NCBI GenBank assembly: GCA_022702705.1
Contig: CM040421.1
Span: 72,100,121 to 72,164,120 of the forward strand
Direction: 5' to 3'
Length of the DNA stretch: 64,000 nt
DNA from: Papilionanthe hookeriana x Papilionanthe teres
Taxonomy: Eukaryota > Streptophyta > Magnoliopsida > Asparagales > Orchidaceae
Shown: positions 55,056-64,000 of the stretch, piece after piece
Position numbering within the stretch: the first letter of the stretch is position 1
Layout of the letters: every line of letters begins with the position of its first letter
The notes under the pieces: model-generated
The model's database searches: none
What the model was told of the DNA's origin: nothing
What the model saw: the letters and a program-made list of their open reading frames with translations, nothing else
Position numbers and translations under genes: made by a program

Positions 55056-56990
55056 TGATAAGCCTAAAAAATGCTTGATTTTTCATATACAGTATATGCT
55101 TAATTTAATGATATTACACTTTAAAGGAAGGTATTTTGTATATTTTTTTGTGTTAGGTACAAGAAATGGACTATTGGAGAAAAAGAAGCAAAAACGGTGC
55201 AATTTGGAGTAAAAACGAGCAAGAAAGCAAATTTTGGCTTGACACATTTCGATAAGTCTTTCTATGTTTAATCTCTTTTACAATTCTTGCATATTTTTGA
55301 ATGAGATTACACTTTAAAGAAAGATTTTTTTTCATGCTTATTTTGTAGGTTTATCTATTAGGAACACAACACAACTGAAACGGGTCGAAACAGAGCTAAA
55401 ACAGAGCCAAACGGAGCAAAATGGTGGAGCTGCGCAGAATGCGCGACGACAGCGTCTGATAGGGCGCAGAATGGGCGCTGGTGGGGTCCGATAGGGCGCA
55501 GAATGGGCGTCGGCGGGGTCCGACAGGGCGCTGGCATCGCCAAAAACCCAAGAGCGACGAAAATAAGGCGTCAGCGTCGTCTAAAACGGTACCAGCGGCT
55601 CCAAGAGCGGCTATTGGCCATATAAATTGAATCAGGTTGCTTTTTTGAAGGTTTCTTGAAGCACCTCTTGAAAAATTCGTGCCTACAATATTTTAAAGTG
55701 AATTTGAAGCAAGAAAAAGGGGAGAAGTTAGGAAAAACATGGAGAATGCTTAGTGATCTTAGAATAGGAGTATAAATGTAGATTTCTACCTTTTTAAAGA
55801 GATTGGTGAGGGGATTTTGAGAGAATCTGTAAGGGTTTGTACTAGCATTGCATGGATTAGCGGGAGACTTTGCATGAGAGATTTTCATCTTTCTTTCAAG
55901 GGGAAAAATCTAAGTATTATGTTCTTCATTATCTTATGATTTTGTAAACACTTATTTTGTGGATTTTCCTTAAAGTAATAAAGATTTCCATTGTGTTTTC
56001 TTTGTACTTAGTGATGTCTTTCTCTTACTCTTTCTTCTTGTTTGGAAATATTAGCATAAGAAGATCACTCCATTGTTTTCATTCTACTTTTCTTTTTCAA
56101 TGAGTAGGATTCATGTTTAGGATATTGGGATGCATGCTAAAAGAATTTTTAATTATAAAAGTGATGATTTTTACTTGTACTTCATTTACATTACAAAAAG
56201 AGCTCATTGTAGTGTTAAAATTCGTTGTAATTGCGCTTGATCCGAGAGGGCGGTGTAATTCTCAACAAAGTGGAACCACTTTCAAATTCCATGGATGGTG
56301 AAGTTCATGGGGGTTGAGTGCAAATAAACAGGGAAATATATTTTGATGGACATAGAATTGGAGATTTTAGGGTGACAGACTAAAATCCCCAATTCGGTCC
56401 TAGTGTTTGGAAACTAAAGCGAGAGTTAGCCTTCAGGCGAAGGGAAGTGGGAGCTCTAGAGTGAGAGCCAGTATCCTTCCAACTTAACCACGGATTTAAA
56501 GACTAAACATACGATTAGCCAATGTTCTTTATGCACTCGGAAGAGGGTAAAGAATATGATTGCTCCTATTTGACACATACAATATTTAATGTTTCCCATT
56601 CATTTACATTATCCAATTCACTGCATAAAAATAGTAGATTTTATTATCTCAAAATTCACCAAACCAATTTATCGAGAAAGTGTTATCTCTAGAAGTAATA
56701 TTTGCATTTAGGAATAGTTATTATCTCTACATATAATCACTGCATTTAGGAGTAGTTGCTAGATAAAACACCATTTTAATTGACATTCCAGTCTAAGGCC
56801 TAATAGTAGTAGACTAGAACTTTGACTAAGGACCTTTTACCTCGCTTCCCCGTGGGATCGATAAACGAGACTCCACTAGAGCTTTGTATTACTTGAACGA
56901 TACGTATACTTGCGTAGAACCTCTAGTATGTGCACTTACTTACGAACATAAAAACAAGCAGAAAAACAGCACATGCCGGAGGCCGCATCA
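55056..56990 (+). repeat. Solo LTR of an Athila-type element, inserted in copia gag
   Basis: TGATAAGCC to GCATCA, 1935 bp. Flanks ATCAC (55051-55055) and ATCGC (56991-56995) form a 4/5 target duplication. Contains the Athila LTR block GTGGGATCGATAAACGAGAC (near 56852) and GAACGATACGTATACTTGCG. TATA-like ATATAAAT at 55620-55627. No internal region and no PBS at either side, so it is a solo LTR. The ORFs inside are unsupported. Confidence 0.88.
55433..55600 (+). repeat. GC-rich repeated modules in U3 of the solo LTR
   Basis: Repeats of TAGGGCGCAGAATGGGCG with [CT][TG]GGCGGGGTCCGA-like links at about 55457-55535, just upstream of the TATA-like box. The position matches the palindrome clusters of B and C LTRs. 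Confidence 0.75.
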
Positions 56991-56995
56991 ATCGC

Positions 56996-57540
56996 CTTGC
57001 TTGCAATCATGGATGGCTTCTTCGACATGAAAAATATGAACGTTGTTGGTACGAGAAAAACATTCCTTTAAGTCGAGTCAGATTTCATGGGCACCCTCAT
57101 TGTATATTATACTTGCTCCAACGTCTTCTGCAATTGAATTAAACAACCATGTATTGACAAGGTTGTTGCAGCGCCTCCATTGTTGAAATTCTGTGGAGGA
57201 CGTCTTTGGTGGTTCCTTGACGGTGCCGTTAACGAAACCTTCTTTGTTTTTTATGCTGAGAGTTATCAACATGGCAAGACTCCAGGTATTGTAATTTTAT
57301 CCATTCAGCGGCTGCGTGACGACACGAGACCGGGTTGATCTAAGTAGTGAAGATAAAAGGGGTCGTTCGGATTATCAAATTTACTAGATTCAGGCATTGC
57401 TGAATTTTGAGTTTTGTCTGTCATGTATTTCGACATAAAGAGAAGATAGATGACAGTTTCGATGTGGGAGAGGTCGTCGGCGAGCGACAGCTACGAGGTT
57501 TTATGAGAGAAGAAGGGGAGATGGTAAGGCTCAGAATCTT
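56996..57540 (-). pseudogene. Copia gag, N-terminal part
   Basis: Minus-strand translation shows NPNDPFYLHYLDQPG near 57370-57330, the N-terminal block of the copia gag family, then 57272-57078 with MLITLSIKNKEGFVNGTVKE and WLFNSIAEDVGASIIYNEGA, and finally EEAIHDCKQGD up to 56991, which continues as MTIGAYY at 55044. Frame breaks occur between the first two blocks and near 57075. Confidence 0.85.
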
Positions 57541-57556
57541 GTTTGCTCTGATATCA
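57541..57556 (-). other. Copia primer-binding site (initiator tRNA-Met type)
   Basis: The minus strand reads TGATATCAGAGCAAAC directly after the LTR; the usual copia PBS is TGGTATCAGAGC, so one G has become A. Confidence 0.85.
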
Positions 57557-57875
57557 TGTTAGAGAATAATGTATGAATCTCTTATTATCTTCATTATACA
57601 TAGAGGACTGATATTTATACAAGAGGTTTAAGGTTTAGAATAGGAAAGAGGAAAAAATTATGTCTAAACTTATGCCTATGCAATCAAAGCTATTTACACC
57701 ATATCGGAGCAATTAGTGTTATTAATTCCATTCCTATAATCACGTTAATAATTAATAGGAAACTCATAATTATACACTAATTGCTTAATTTCGTCTTGAT
57801 ATTATGTGTATGATTGATTCTGCATTTAATTATTTCCGGATATCATGGATGGGATTGATCCTGCAATCCTTAACA
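57557..57875 (-). repeat. Copia 5' LTR
   Basis: 319 bp bounded by TGTTA and TAACA. Next to the PBS. No second copy is found near 51660. Confidence 0.85.
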
Positions 57876-58735
57876 GAGAGAAGAACCCTTGCCTCCTCTC
57901 CATCTTCTCTACAGATGTTTTTTCAGGTAAGGTTCACAGTGTAAGTTTCACGACCTTCGAGTTCGAGTGAATGTAGATAGAGCACACATGACCTTCGAGT
58001 TCGAGTGAATGTAGACATAGCACATAAATTCAGATTTGATGGTCTTCATATTTATTTGATTTGAACGAACAAATCTGATCAAATCTTATATATATATAAT
58101 ATTTTAAAATTATTAATTTTTATTTATTTACATAATTTACATTAATTATTTTAATAATTAGATTATTATTAATTTTTATTTATTTAAGTGGTTACTTCTA
58201 CTTTTTAACTTTTTTAATAGTTATAATTAAAAAATATAGGGAAGATCCTCTGCAGCAGTGGTGAAGTGCCTATAAGAAGATCATAAACAAGTAATGTCTC
58301 TGCAGCAGGTGTAACCTAAATATAGTAACACGTGTACTTTACTGTTCTCACACCCCTCAAAAATAAATGACTGATGTTATGTTATACTACTAAAAAAATC
58401 CATTAATATATTATCTCATAGATGCACGAAAAAATTTGGGCGCAGTCATACTAATCTCTTTCTTCAAAAAACCAACTTTATATTTTTATTTACATACATA
58501 CCATATAATTTCTATGTAATTACATACCTAAAACCAATATAACGCTTTTAATATTTATGTCATCCAAATCTTTCATAACATTGAGTGGTATTTATATAAA
58601 TCATTATTTATTTTATTTTATTTTATTTTATTTTTATTTTTGTGCAAATATAAGGCAATTGGGTGGTCTAGTTTTTGCTGTGCATGTGAATATAAAGAAT
58701 TAGAGTGGTATGCGTGTAAAATTTTTAAAGTAAGC
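57876..58735. other. No gene recognised; short direct repeat
   Basis: AT-rich. GACCTTCGAGTTCGAGTGAA begins at 57952 and 57990 (38-bp period). A CTCTGCAGCAG word occurs at 58248 and 58302. TTTTA runs near 58605-58640. Confidence 0.6.
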
Positions 58736-59220
58736 TGGAGGTTCTTATGATAACTTCTCCAAATCAGCATGATCTTGTCTTCCCAAAGGGTGGATGGGAG
58801 AATGATGAGGCTATGGATGAAGCAGCGGGCCGTGAAGCTTTGGAAGAAGCAGGTGTTCGAGGAATCATTCATGATTCTCTATTGGGCGTGTGGGAATTCA
58901 GAAGCAAGAGTAAACAGAATCTCTGCGGCCAAGAGGGTGCCTGCAGAGGTTACATGTTTGCTCTTGAAGTTACTGAGGAGCTTGAGTTTTGGCCGGAGCA
59001 ATCTACACATGATAGGAAATGACTCGATGTATGGGAGGCATGGAAGCTGTGCCGTTATGATTGGATGAGGGAAGCACTAAACTCCATCTCAATACTTATA
59101 ACTGGAAAGCCTGTTAGATTGGTTCCTGTACCAGAGATTTCCGAGTCCACTTCGCTTTTCTGCCTTGTGAAAGCTTCTGGGATTGAATGCGTTGATAGTG
59201 CTATCAATGCTTTTTGTTGA
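58729..59220 (+). pseudogene. Nudix hydrolase fragment (NUDT12/13/16-18-like)
   Basis: Starts with LEVLMITSPNQHDLVFPKGG and carries a complete Nudix box G-x5-E-x7-REx2EExGV (GWENDEAMDEAAGREALEEA). Then LLGVWEFRSKSKQ, RGYMFALEVTEELEFWPEQS. A TGA at 59020-59022 replaces the conserved tryptophan (RK-W-L/S V). The frame then continues as WEAWKLCRYDWMREALNSIS and ends near 59219. The family's N-terminal segment (arginine-rich, about 40 residues) is missing upstream, and no introns are visible in the part present, so a processed or captured fragment is possible. Nudix proteins of this group hydrolyse nucleoside diphosphate derivatives. Confidence 0.82.
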
Positions 59221-59318
59221 TAAGTTTTCTTGGTGCATTTTAAGCCTTTTTTTTCTCTTTTCAGCGAGTGAAGCTTGAGTTGTACAGTTATTAGTGCTTA
59301 ACGACAAGACATTGTTGT

Positions 59319-59431
59319 ACAACTACTCCTTGTTGCTTAGAAACCATTATCAATGCTTAAATGAAAGGGCTTTTACTACCAATATACAACTACTCCTTGT
59401 TGCTTAGAAACCATTATCAATGCTTAAATGC
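59319..59431. repeat. Direct repeat, 45 bp at 67-bp spacing
   Basis: ACAACTACTCCTTGTTGCTT... at 59319-59363 and 59386-59430, essentially identical. Just precedes the LINE fragment. Confidence 0.9.
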
Positions 59432-60775
59432 AAGATGAGGAGTCCTCCTCCCATATTTTCTTCAACTGTAGTTACACAAAAATTATCTGGAATATGTTGG
59501 CTAATGTTTTAGGCTTGGTTTGGCCTAGCTGCTGTTCGATTGAGAGTTATTTTATTGTTTGGAAGGATGCTACATTTGTTGGGAAACCTATGCTCCATTT
59601 TCCTTTGGTGGTCCTCTGGTTTGTATGGAATGCAAGGAATAGCTTTAAACATTCTGTTGACCACCCCACACCTGCTATAATTTTCTCACACATTATGACA
59701 TATTTCCATAGAGCTATCAAAATTACTTCACCTGCCTGTGTGACTCCCATTATTACACGGAGGCCTATAATTGTTAAATGGCCGCCTCCTGTGTCTGGGT
59801 GGATCAAAGTGAATATAGATGGCTGCCGGTCTGAGCATTTTTCTGGTGTTGGAGGCCTGTTTAGATACTACCTGGGCAATCTGTTATGTTATCTTTCCTC
59901 CCCTGTGGTGGCTGATACACCCCTAATTGCTGAAAGTGTGGGCTCTTTTGCTTGCACTCAAAACTGATGTTTGTTTTAATTTCAATTGCATATATGTGGA
60001 AACTGATTCCAACATGCTGATTAACCGATTTTACAGGAGTGCTCCTCTTCCATGGACTCTTGTCTATCTGTTTAGACGTATATGGCATTTTATTACCACC
60101 TCTTCACTGCAGGTACAATTAACTTTTATATACAGGGAGGGTAACTCACCTGCAGATTGGTTGGCCAAGCATGCACATGGTAGACTTTTGGTGGGTCAAG
60201 TACCTCCTCAGCAGCTCTCTCTTTTATTGCATAGCAATCTAATGGACTTACCTTACATTAGATATTGAGACTTGCTGGTTTTTGGATTGGTTACCATAAT
60301 TTTATTTGTCTTTTCTGCTACTCCAAATATTTCCTTCCTTTTCTCGATGCTTTCTGTTTCTAAAAGGATGCAGCTTGGTTTTCTTCGGCTTGGATCTTCT
60401 TGATTATTTCTGAGACATAGTTCTACAGGATGTTAGCCACATCTTTGGACAATGGGACATGGAGGCTGGTTTATTTTGTACAAGTTCTGGACAATGGGAC
60501 ATGGAGGCTGGTTTGTTTTGTGCAAGTTCTGGATGTCTTGCTTTTCATATTTACTTAATGGATTTTTTGTCTTTTCCCTTCCTGCTAGTTTGGATCATAC
60601 TCTTTTGTGGTATACTTATTTCAAACATTGTATCTTTTGGAGAATTTCTTTTGCGTGTGTTGTATCGTGGGAGGCGGAACCTCTACGGGTGAGTGTGTAC
60701 TGTATTTTTTTGGGTTTTTTAGTTGGGGATCTGCCTCCCCAACCCTTTGTACTAAAATTTTCATAATCAACACGT
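59428..60775 (+). pseudogene. LINE (L1-type) 3' end: zinc-binding and RNase H domains
   Basis: 59428-59940 encodes a zf-RVT-like segment (SSSHIFFNCSYTKIIWNML) and then WIKVNIDGCRS...GVGGLFRYY, the start of a plant LINE-type RNase H. A frame change near 59940 leads into 59927-60268 with IYVETDSNMLINR and FIYREGNSPADWLAKHA, giving the remaining acidic residues. The tail ends CAACCCTTTGTACTAAAATT before an A/T-rich stretch near 60800. 5'-truncated, as usual for LINEs. The two ORFs at 60452-60766 fall in its 3' UTR. Confidence 0.85.
60446..60531. repeat. Tandem duplication, 42 bp period
   Basis: TGGACAATGGGACATGGAGG begins at 60446 and 60488. Lies in the LINE 3' UTR. Confidence 0.9.
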
Positions 60776-60849
60776 AGGGAGCCATAAGTGCTCTTTCCCC
60801 TTATATATATATATATTGTTTAAAGTTATATTAGGAAATAATTTATCAA

Positions 60850-61131
60850 TGTTAGAAGTTAAGAGGATTAGATTTATTTTCTTTCCTATTTTAGATTTAT
60901 TTCCCTTGGATTAGATTGATCTTCATTCAAATTTTAAACTTTCATATTTTATGTCGTTTCCTTTATCTTTAAGTAATAATCTAGGGTTGATTATTTTTAG
61001 AAATAAGCATTATATTTTTCCTTTCATGTTATTTTTTTTTCTGGTCTTTGCTATTCTAAGATTCATGTAACGGTATTTATATCCCAATTTCATATAAATA
61101 ATATAATTCTCTTGAATTTTGAAAATCAACA
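60850..61131 (+). repeat. Possible copia-type LTR with decayed PBS
   Basis: TGTTAGAAG to ATCAACA, about 280 bp, followed by TGTTACGAGAGTCATG, which matches 12 of 16 positions of the copia PBS TGGTATCAGAGCCATG. No coding remnant follows and no target duplication is visible. Confidence 0.45.
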
Positions 61132-61288
61132 TGTTACGAGAGTCATGAAACAAAACTTAGAGTCTCCAGCGAAGGAGAAGAAAATATCCTGTCAACTTTC
61201 TATTCTCTACAGCCAGTAGAACTTTTCCTTATTGCAGGCCCCTCCTTCAACGGAATCCACCTGTCTTCTTGCCTAACCACATCAGTAG
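61132..61288. other. No gene recognised
   Basis: Contains TTATTGCAGGCCCCTCCTTC, similar to TTGTTGCAGACCCTCCTTTG at 63429 and GTAGCAGACCCTCATTTGGA at 63532. CATCAGTAG at its end is the left duplication of the adjacent MITE. Confidence 0.5.
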
Positions 61289-61869
61289 GGAAAAATTTTC
61301 AGTTCGGAATATGGACGTAGCTCTACATGCGGACTCCCGGTAATATACAGTCATGTGTGCTATATCGGGCCCACCTAAAAAAAATATTAAAGTTGAACCG
61401 CGGACTCCGCAATAACCCTAATATAACACCGCGAAATAATCCTGGAATAACTTCCGCGATGTTATTTCGGGGTTATTGAAGTGGAATATATGAGTTTCTC
61501 TTCAATAACCCCAAAATAACACCGCAGAGATTATTTCGGGGTTACTTCTGGGTTATTTTGAGAGTATTGAAGTGTAATAAATAAGTTTATCTTCAATAAC
61601 CCCGAAATAACCCATAGATAACCTCTGTGGTGTTATTTCAGGGTCATTGAAGCGAAACCACAGAGGTTATTTCGCGGTTATTGAAGTGGTATATATGAGT
61701 TCTTCTTCAATAACCCCGAAATAACCCAGAAGTAACCTCAAATAACCTCCGTGGTTTCACTTCAATAACCCAAAATAACCTACGCGATGTAGCACAAGTG
61801 GCAGCATATTATTGAAATCCGCACGCAGAATAGCGTCCGGAGTCCAGAGCCCGCATAGATAATTTTTCC
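61289..61869. mobile_element. Mutator-type MITE, hairpin-rich
   Basis: Ends GGAAAAATTTTC and GATAATTTTTCC; flanks CATCAGTAG (61280-61288) and CATCAATAG (61870-61878) agree at 8 of 9 positions, the duplication length of MULEs. The inside has three hairpins at about 100-bp intervals made from TTATTTCGGGGTTATTGAAG and its complement, each with an 18-nt loop. No coding capacity. Confidence 0.75.
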
Positions 61870-61917
61870 CATCAATAGCCACCAGAAATCAGCTACAACT
61901 AGGGGGCAACAACAACA

Positions 61918-63275
61918 TGGAGAAACAACAACATCAACAATCAATCGCTCCTTTGTTCAGTTTATGTATTCTTCCGCCATCGGAGCTTCTCTAGCTGCTG
62001 GCCCTGTCCGCCGTAACTCCTCTCTATAATAACTAATTGTTGGAACTCTCTCCCTACAGGTCTCTAGCCGCCAAAACTACTCTCCCAATCGTCCACTAGC
62101 TATTGGAAACCCTCTCTTCCCTCTGCTCATTTAATTGTTACAGGTTAATCTTACTTTTTACTTGTGGCGGTAGCGGTGGAAGAGGAAATATTACTACCGT
62201 TCAAAGGGAATGTGACGACAGATCCCCAAGGCTCTCTTGCCTCCTAGAATGCCTTCGGCGATCCATTTGAGACTACGTCGGAGTTACCTGCGGGGACAGT
62301 GGGGACGTTGAAAAGATCCTCATCCATGGTGCTGCTCTAGAGGGGACACTCTCTTCCTCCCTTGCCAGGCTCCATTGTCTCCAAATTCTCTCCCTCTATG
62401 GTAATTGTTTCTCGAGCAGCTTGCCTCTGGAGTTCATCGTTATGAGAGCTCTAAGGAAGCTTAATCTCAGGAGCCATTATTGTATACGGAATATGCATGA
62501 AGCAGCTACGTGTGGAATAACCCTTAATAGCGTCAATTTAAAATTATTTACAGTTTATTAGGTATTAAATAAATATTGAATTATTTACAGATTAATATAC
62601 GGATTGTAATCTATTTTAGAGTTATTCATAGATTATTATACATGATTATTAATAATTATTAATAACTGCGTGTAAATTTTACGGCGAATTCATTCCTCCG
62701 TATAGAGTCAAGATGCTCCATTCACGAGTTGCTTTAAGAAGAGGTTCGTCTCTTTTTACGCATAACCAACTTCTACGGGCAACCCGTTTCGATTTCGTTG
62801 GATTTAAGCAATTACTTCACGGCCCAGCGCCTTCCAATCTTCTTGCTCTCAAAAACCTGTGCTACTCCAATGCTTCCTTCAATCGCTTCCATAGAGAGAT
62901 CCCGAAGATCGACAGTCGCGACGATCGTGTAAAGTACAGTGACATATCCTGGAACGATCTAGGCGGAGGTATTTCTCCAAGCATCGCAAACTGCAGAGGG
63001 TTGAGGTTGCTGGATTTGGGATTTAATCGTCTCACCGAAACCATTCAGCCAGAGTTTGGATTGCTGAAGTCACTTTCAATTCTGCAGTTGGAGAACAACG
63101 CCATTACAGGAACAATTTCGCCAGAATTTGGAGAAATTGTGTTGCTCCAGTTCCTAGACCTTCATAATCTCCAACTCCCCAGCGAGATCCGCATGTCTGA
63201 GCCAATGTCGGTTTCTCCTCGAGCTGGATGCACCGGGAAACAAACTGCACGAAATTGTTCTAGAAACACCTTTTA
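61918..63275 (+). pseudogene. LRR receptor-like kinase pseudogene (At1g12460/At1g62950-like), ectodomain only
   Basis: An ATG at 61918 starts MEKQQHQQSIAPLFSLCILP, signal-peptide-like but soon broken. Near 62180-62300 an LRR N-terminal cap reads VEEEILLPFKGNVTTDPQGS, with TAG at 62245-62247 where tryptophan is expected, then a one-base frameshift, GVTCGDSGDVEKILIHGAAL, and LRRs to 62470 (LHCLQILSLYGNCFSSSLPL). Repeats resume at 62800-63190 (SDISWNDLGGGISPSIANCR, LRLLDLGFNRLTETIQPEFG, LSILQLENNAITGTISPEFG), then, in another frame, FLLELDAPGNKLHEIV near 63215-63265. Central LRRs, the transmembrane segment and the kinase are absent. Confidence 0.78.
62484..62706. mobile_element. AT-rich insertion in the LRR pseudogene, MITE-like
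   Basis: Ends TATACGGAATATGC and CATTCCTCCGTATA form an imperfect inverted repeat; no clear target duplication. It separates two parts of the LRR coding sequence. Confidence 0.4.
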
Positions 63276-63552
63276 CCTAAGCCGAATCACCTCTTCCAGA
63301 CCAAGCCGGAACTGCTCTACCATATGCAAACTTCCTTTGCAGGCCTCTGTTCGACTCCTCTCTACAACAGGAATCATCTCGCTGATTGTCTCCACCATCG
63401 AAACTCTTCCCTGCAGGTGGAATTCTTTGTTGCAGACCCTCCTTTGATGCTTTACCTTTCCCCTGAAATTTTTCTGCAGCAGGCCATCCTCTGGGGTTTT
63501 TCTCTGTAGCATGTCCTTCGGAATTCTTTATGTAGCAGACCCTCATTTGGAG
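63276..63552. other. No gene recognised; degenerate short repeats
   Basis: GCAGACCCTCCTTTG-like words recur at about 63434, 63479 and 63534. Open frames on both strands here are not supported by domain content. Confidence 0.5.
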
Positions 63553-64000
63553 GGAAAAAATTTACGTCTAGAGACCGGACGCAACAATGCATCCGGCAAC
63601 GAATTGCGCACTGCCCACGGCAAATGGAGGGGTCCCACCTATATTAAAGTCGCGTAATAAATGAGCCCGACCTGATTTCCCGGCCCGCCACGGTAACACG
63701 CTTGAACTCCTTTTGTACAACCCGTATAAACCACGCAGGAGGGCCACGGTAACGCAATTGTAACCGCGTCGTAACCCGTGTATAACCACACAGCGGAAGC
63801 AGCTGTACAGCTAGAGTAACTCTAATGTGCCGCGCGTGTAACGTTATCCCCGCGGTACCACGGTTATAAACGTCATGTAAATTTATTGTAACCTTACCGA
63901 ATCGTGCTACCGCGCATGTAAGCTTCCTATAATTTCGGCGTAATCCATTCCACTCGAGGTACAACGGATATAACCGCTCTGTAATATTCGCGTAATCCCT
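63553..64000. mobile_element. Second Mutator-type MITE, cut by the window edge
   Basis: GGAAAAAATTTACGTCTAGA then GACCGGACGC matches the right terminus of the MITE at 61289-61869 (GGAAAAATTATCTATG...CTCCGGACGC when read inward). Candidate left duplication CATTTGGAG (63544-63552). The interior is a degenerate array of GTAAC/GTTAC words with CGCG links. The minus-strand ORFs here are artefacts. Confidence 0.6.

Larger units (their letters stand above)
51660..57875 (-). mobile_element. Ty1/copia retrotransposon, interrupted by a solo LTR
   Basis: Minus-strand order from the right: LTR (57875-57557), PBS, gag, [solo LTR 56990-55056], gag, double zinc knuckle, protease, integrase, RT. The RNase H and 3' LTR are not found left of 51660, so the 3' end is lost or beyond recognition. 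Confidence 0.88.

Noticed and set aside
60850..61131. Complete copia element
   Set aside because: Only an LTR-like segment and a weak PBS match are present; no coding remnant and no target duplication.
1..64000. tRNA or rRNA genes
   Set aside because: None recognised by eye; only tRNA-complementary primer-binding sites were found. A covariance-model scan was not possible.

Overview
This window looks like transposon-dense DNA from a flowering plant with a large genome. It is AT-rich and almost all identifiable sequence is LTR retrotransposon of lineages known from land plants: Tat/Ogre-like Ty3/gypsy with dual RNase H, Athila-like Ty3/gypsy with an env-like ORF, and Ty1/copia. There are also hAT and Mutator-type nonautonomous elements, a LINE 3' end and a few decayed host genes. 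The species cannot be named from the sequence. No coding region here is intact; every recognisable gene carries stops, frameshifts, truncation or insertions.

Layout. Positions 1-7757 hold the 5' two-thirds of Tat-like element A on the minus strand: extra ORF1, gag, protease, RT, two RNase H domains; the integrase lies beyond the left edge. Its 5' LTR starts at 7763 and is split at 8613 by a complete Athila-like element B (8614-22250, minus strand; two ~1.54-kb LTRs, PBS, gag, pol, two env-like regions, PPT, 5-bp target duplication). LTR A resumes at 22256 and breaks off near 24805. There it joins the ORF1-leader-PBS remnant of a second Tat-like element A2, whose very long 5' LTR (25516 to about 35505) contains a tandem duplication of about 3.37 kb with a TATA-like box in each copy.

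From about 35506 to 44042 lies a 5'-truncated Athila-like element C on the plus strand (RT, RNase H, integrase, a small ORF, an env-like ORF, PPT, LTR). Its LTR is followed by a PBS-like site. Then come microsatellites, a three-copy tandem repeat (44817-45190), another Tat LTR fragment on the plus strand (45485-46750), a broken Ulp1-like (C48) protease gene on the minus strand (47127-49800) with a hAT MITE in one exon (perfect 8-bp target duplication), and a decayed LTR at 50400-51045. A copia element on the minus strand (51660-57875) has a solo Athila-type LTR (55056-56990) inside its gag. The right end holds a Nudix hydrolase pseudogene, a LINE 3' end, a possible copia LTR, a hairpin-rich Mutator-type MITE with a near-perfect 9-bp duplication, an LRR receptor-kinase pseudogene, and the start of a second such MITE.

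The most unusual signal is in the Athila-like elements. B and C both carry clusters of a 14-15-bp palindrome at the same three places: in U3 just upstream of the TATA box, just after pol, and just upstream of the env-like ORF. The palindrome sequence differs between them (CTCGCCGTCGGCGAG in B, GGCGCCTAGGCGCC in C), so position and symmetry are shared but sequence is not. Both elements also share a purine-rich nested hairpin upstream of the 3' PPT and a conserved non-coding motif just after pol.
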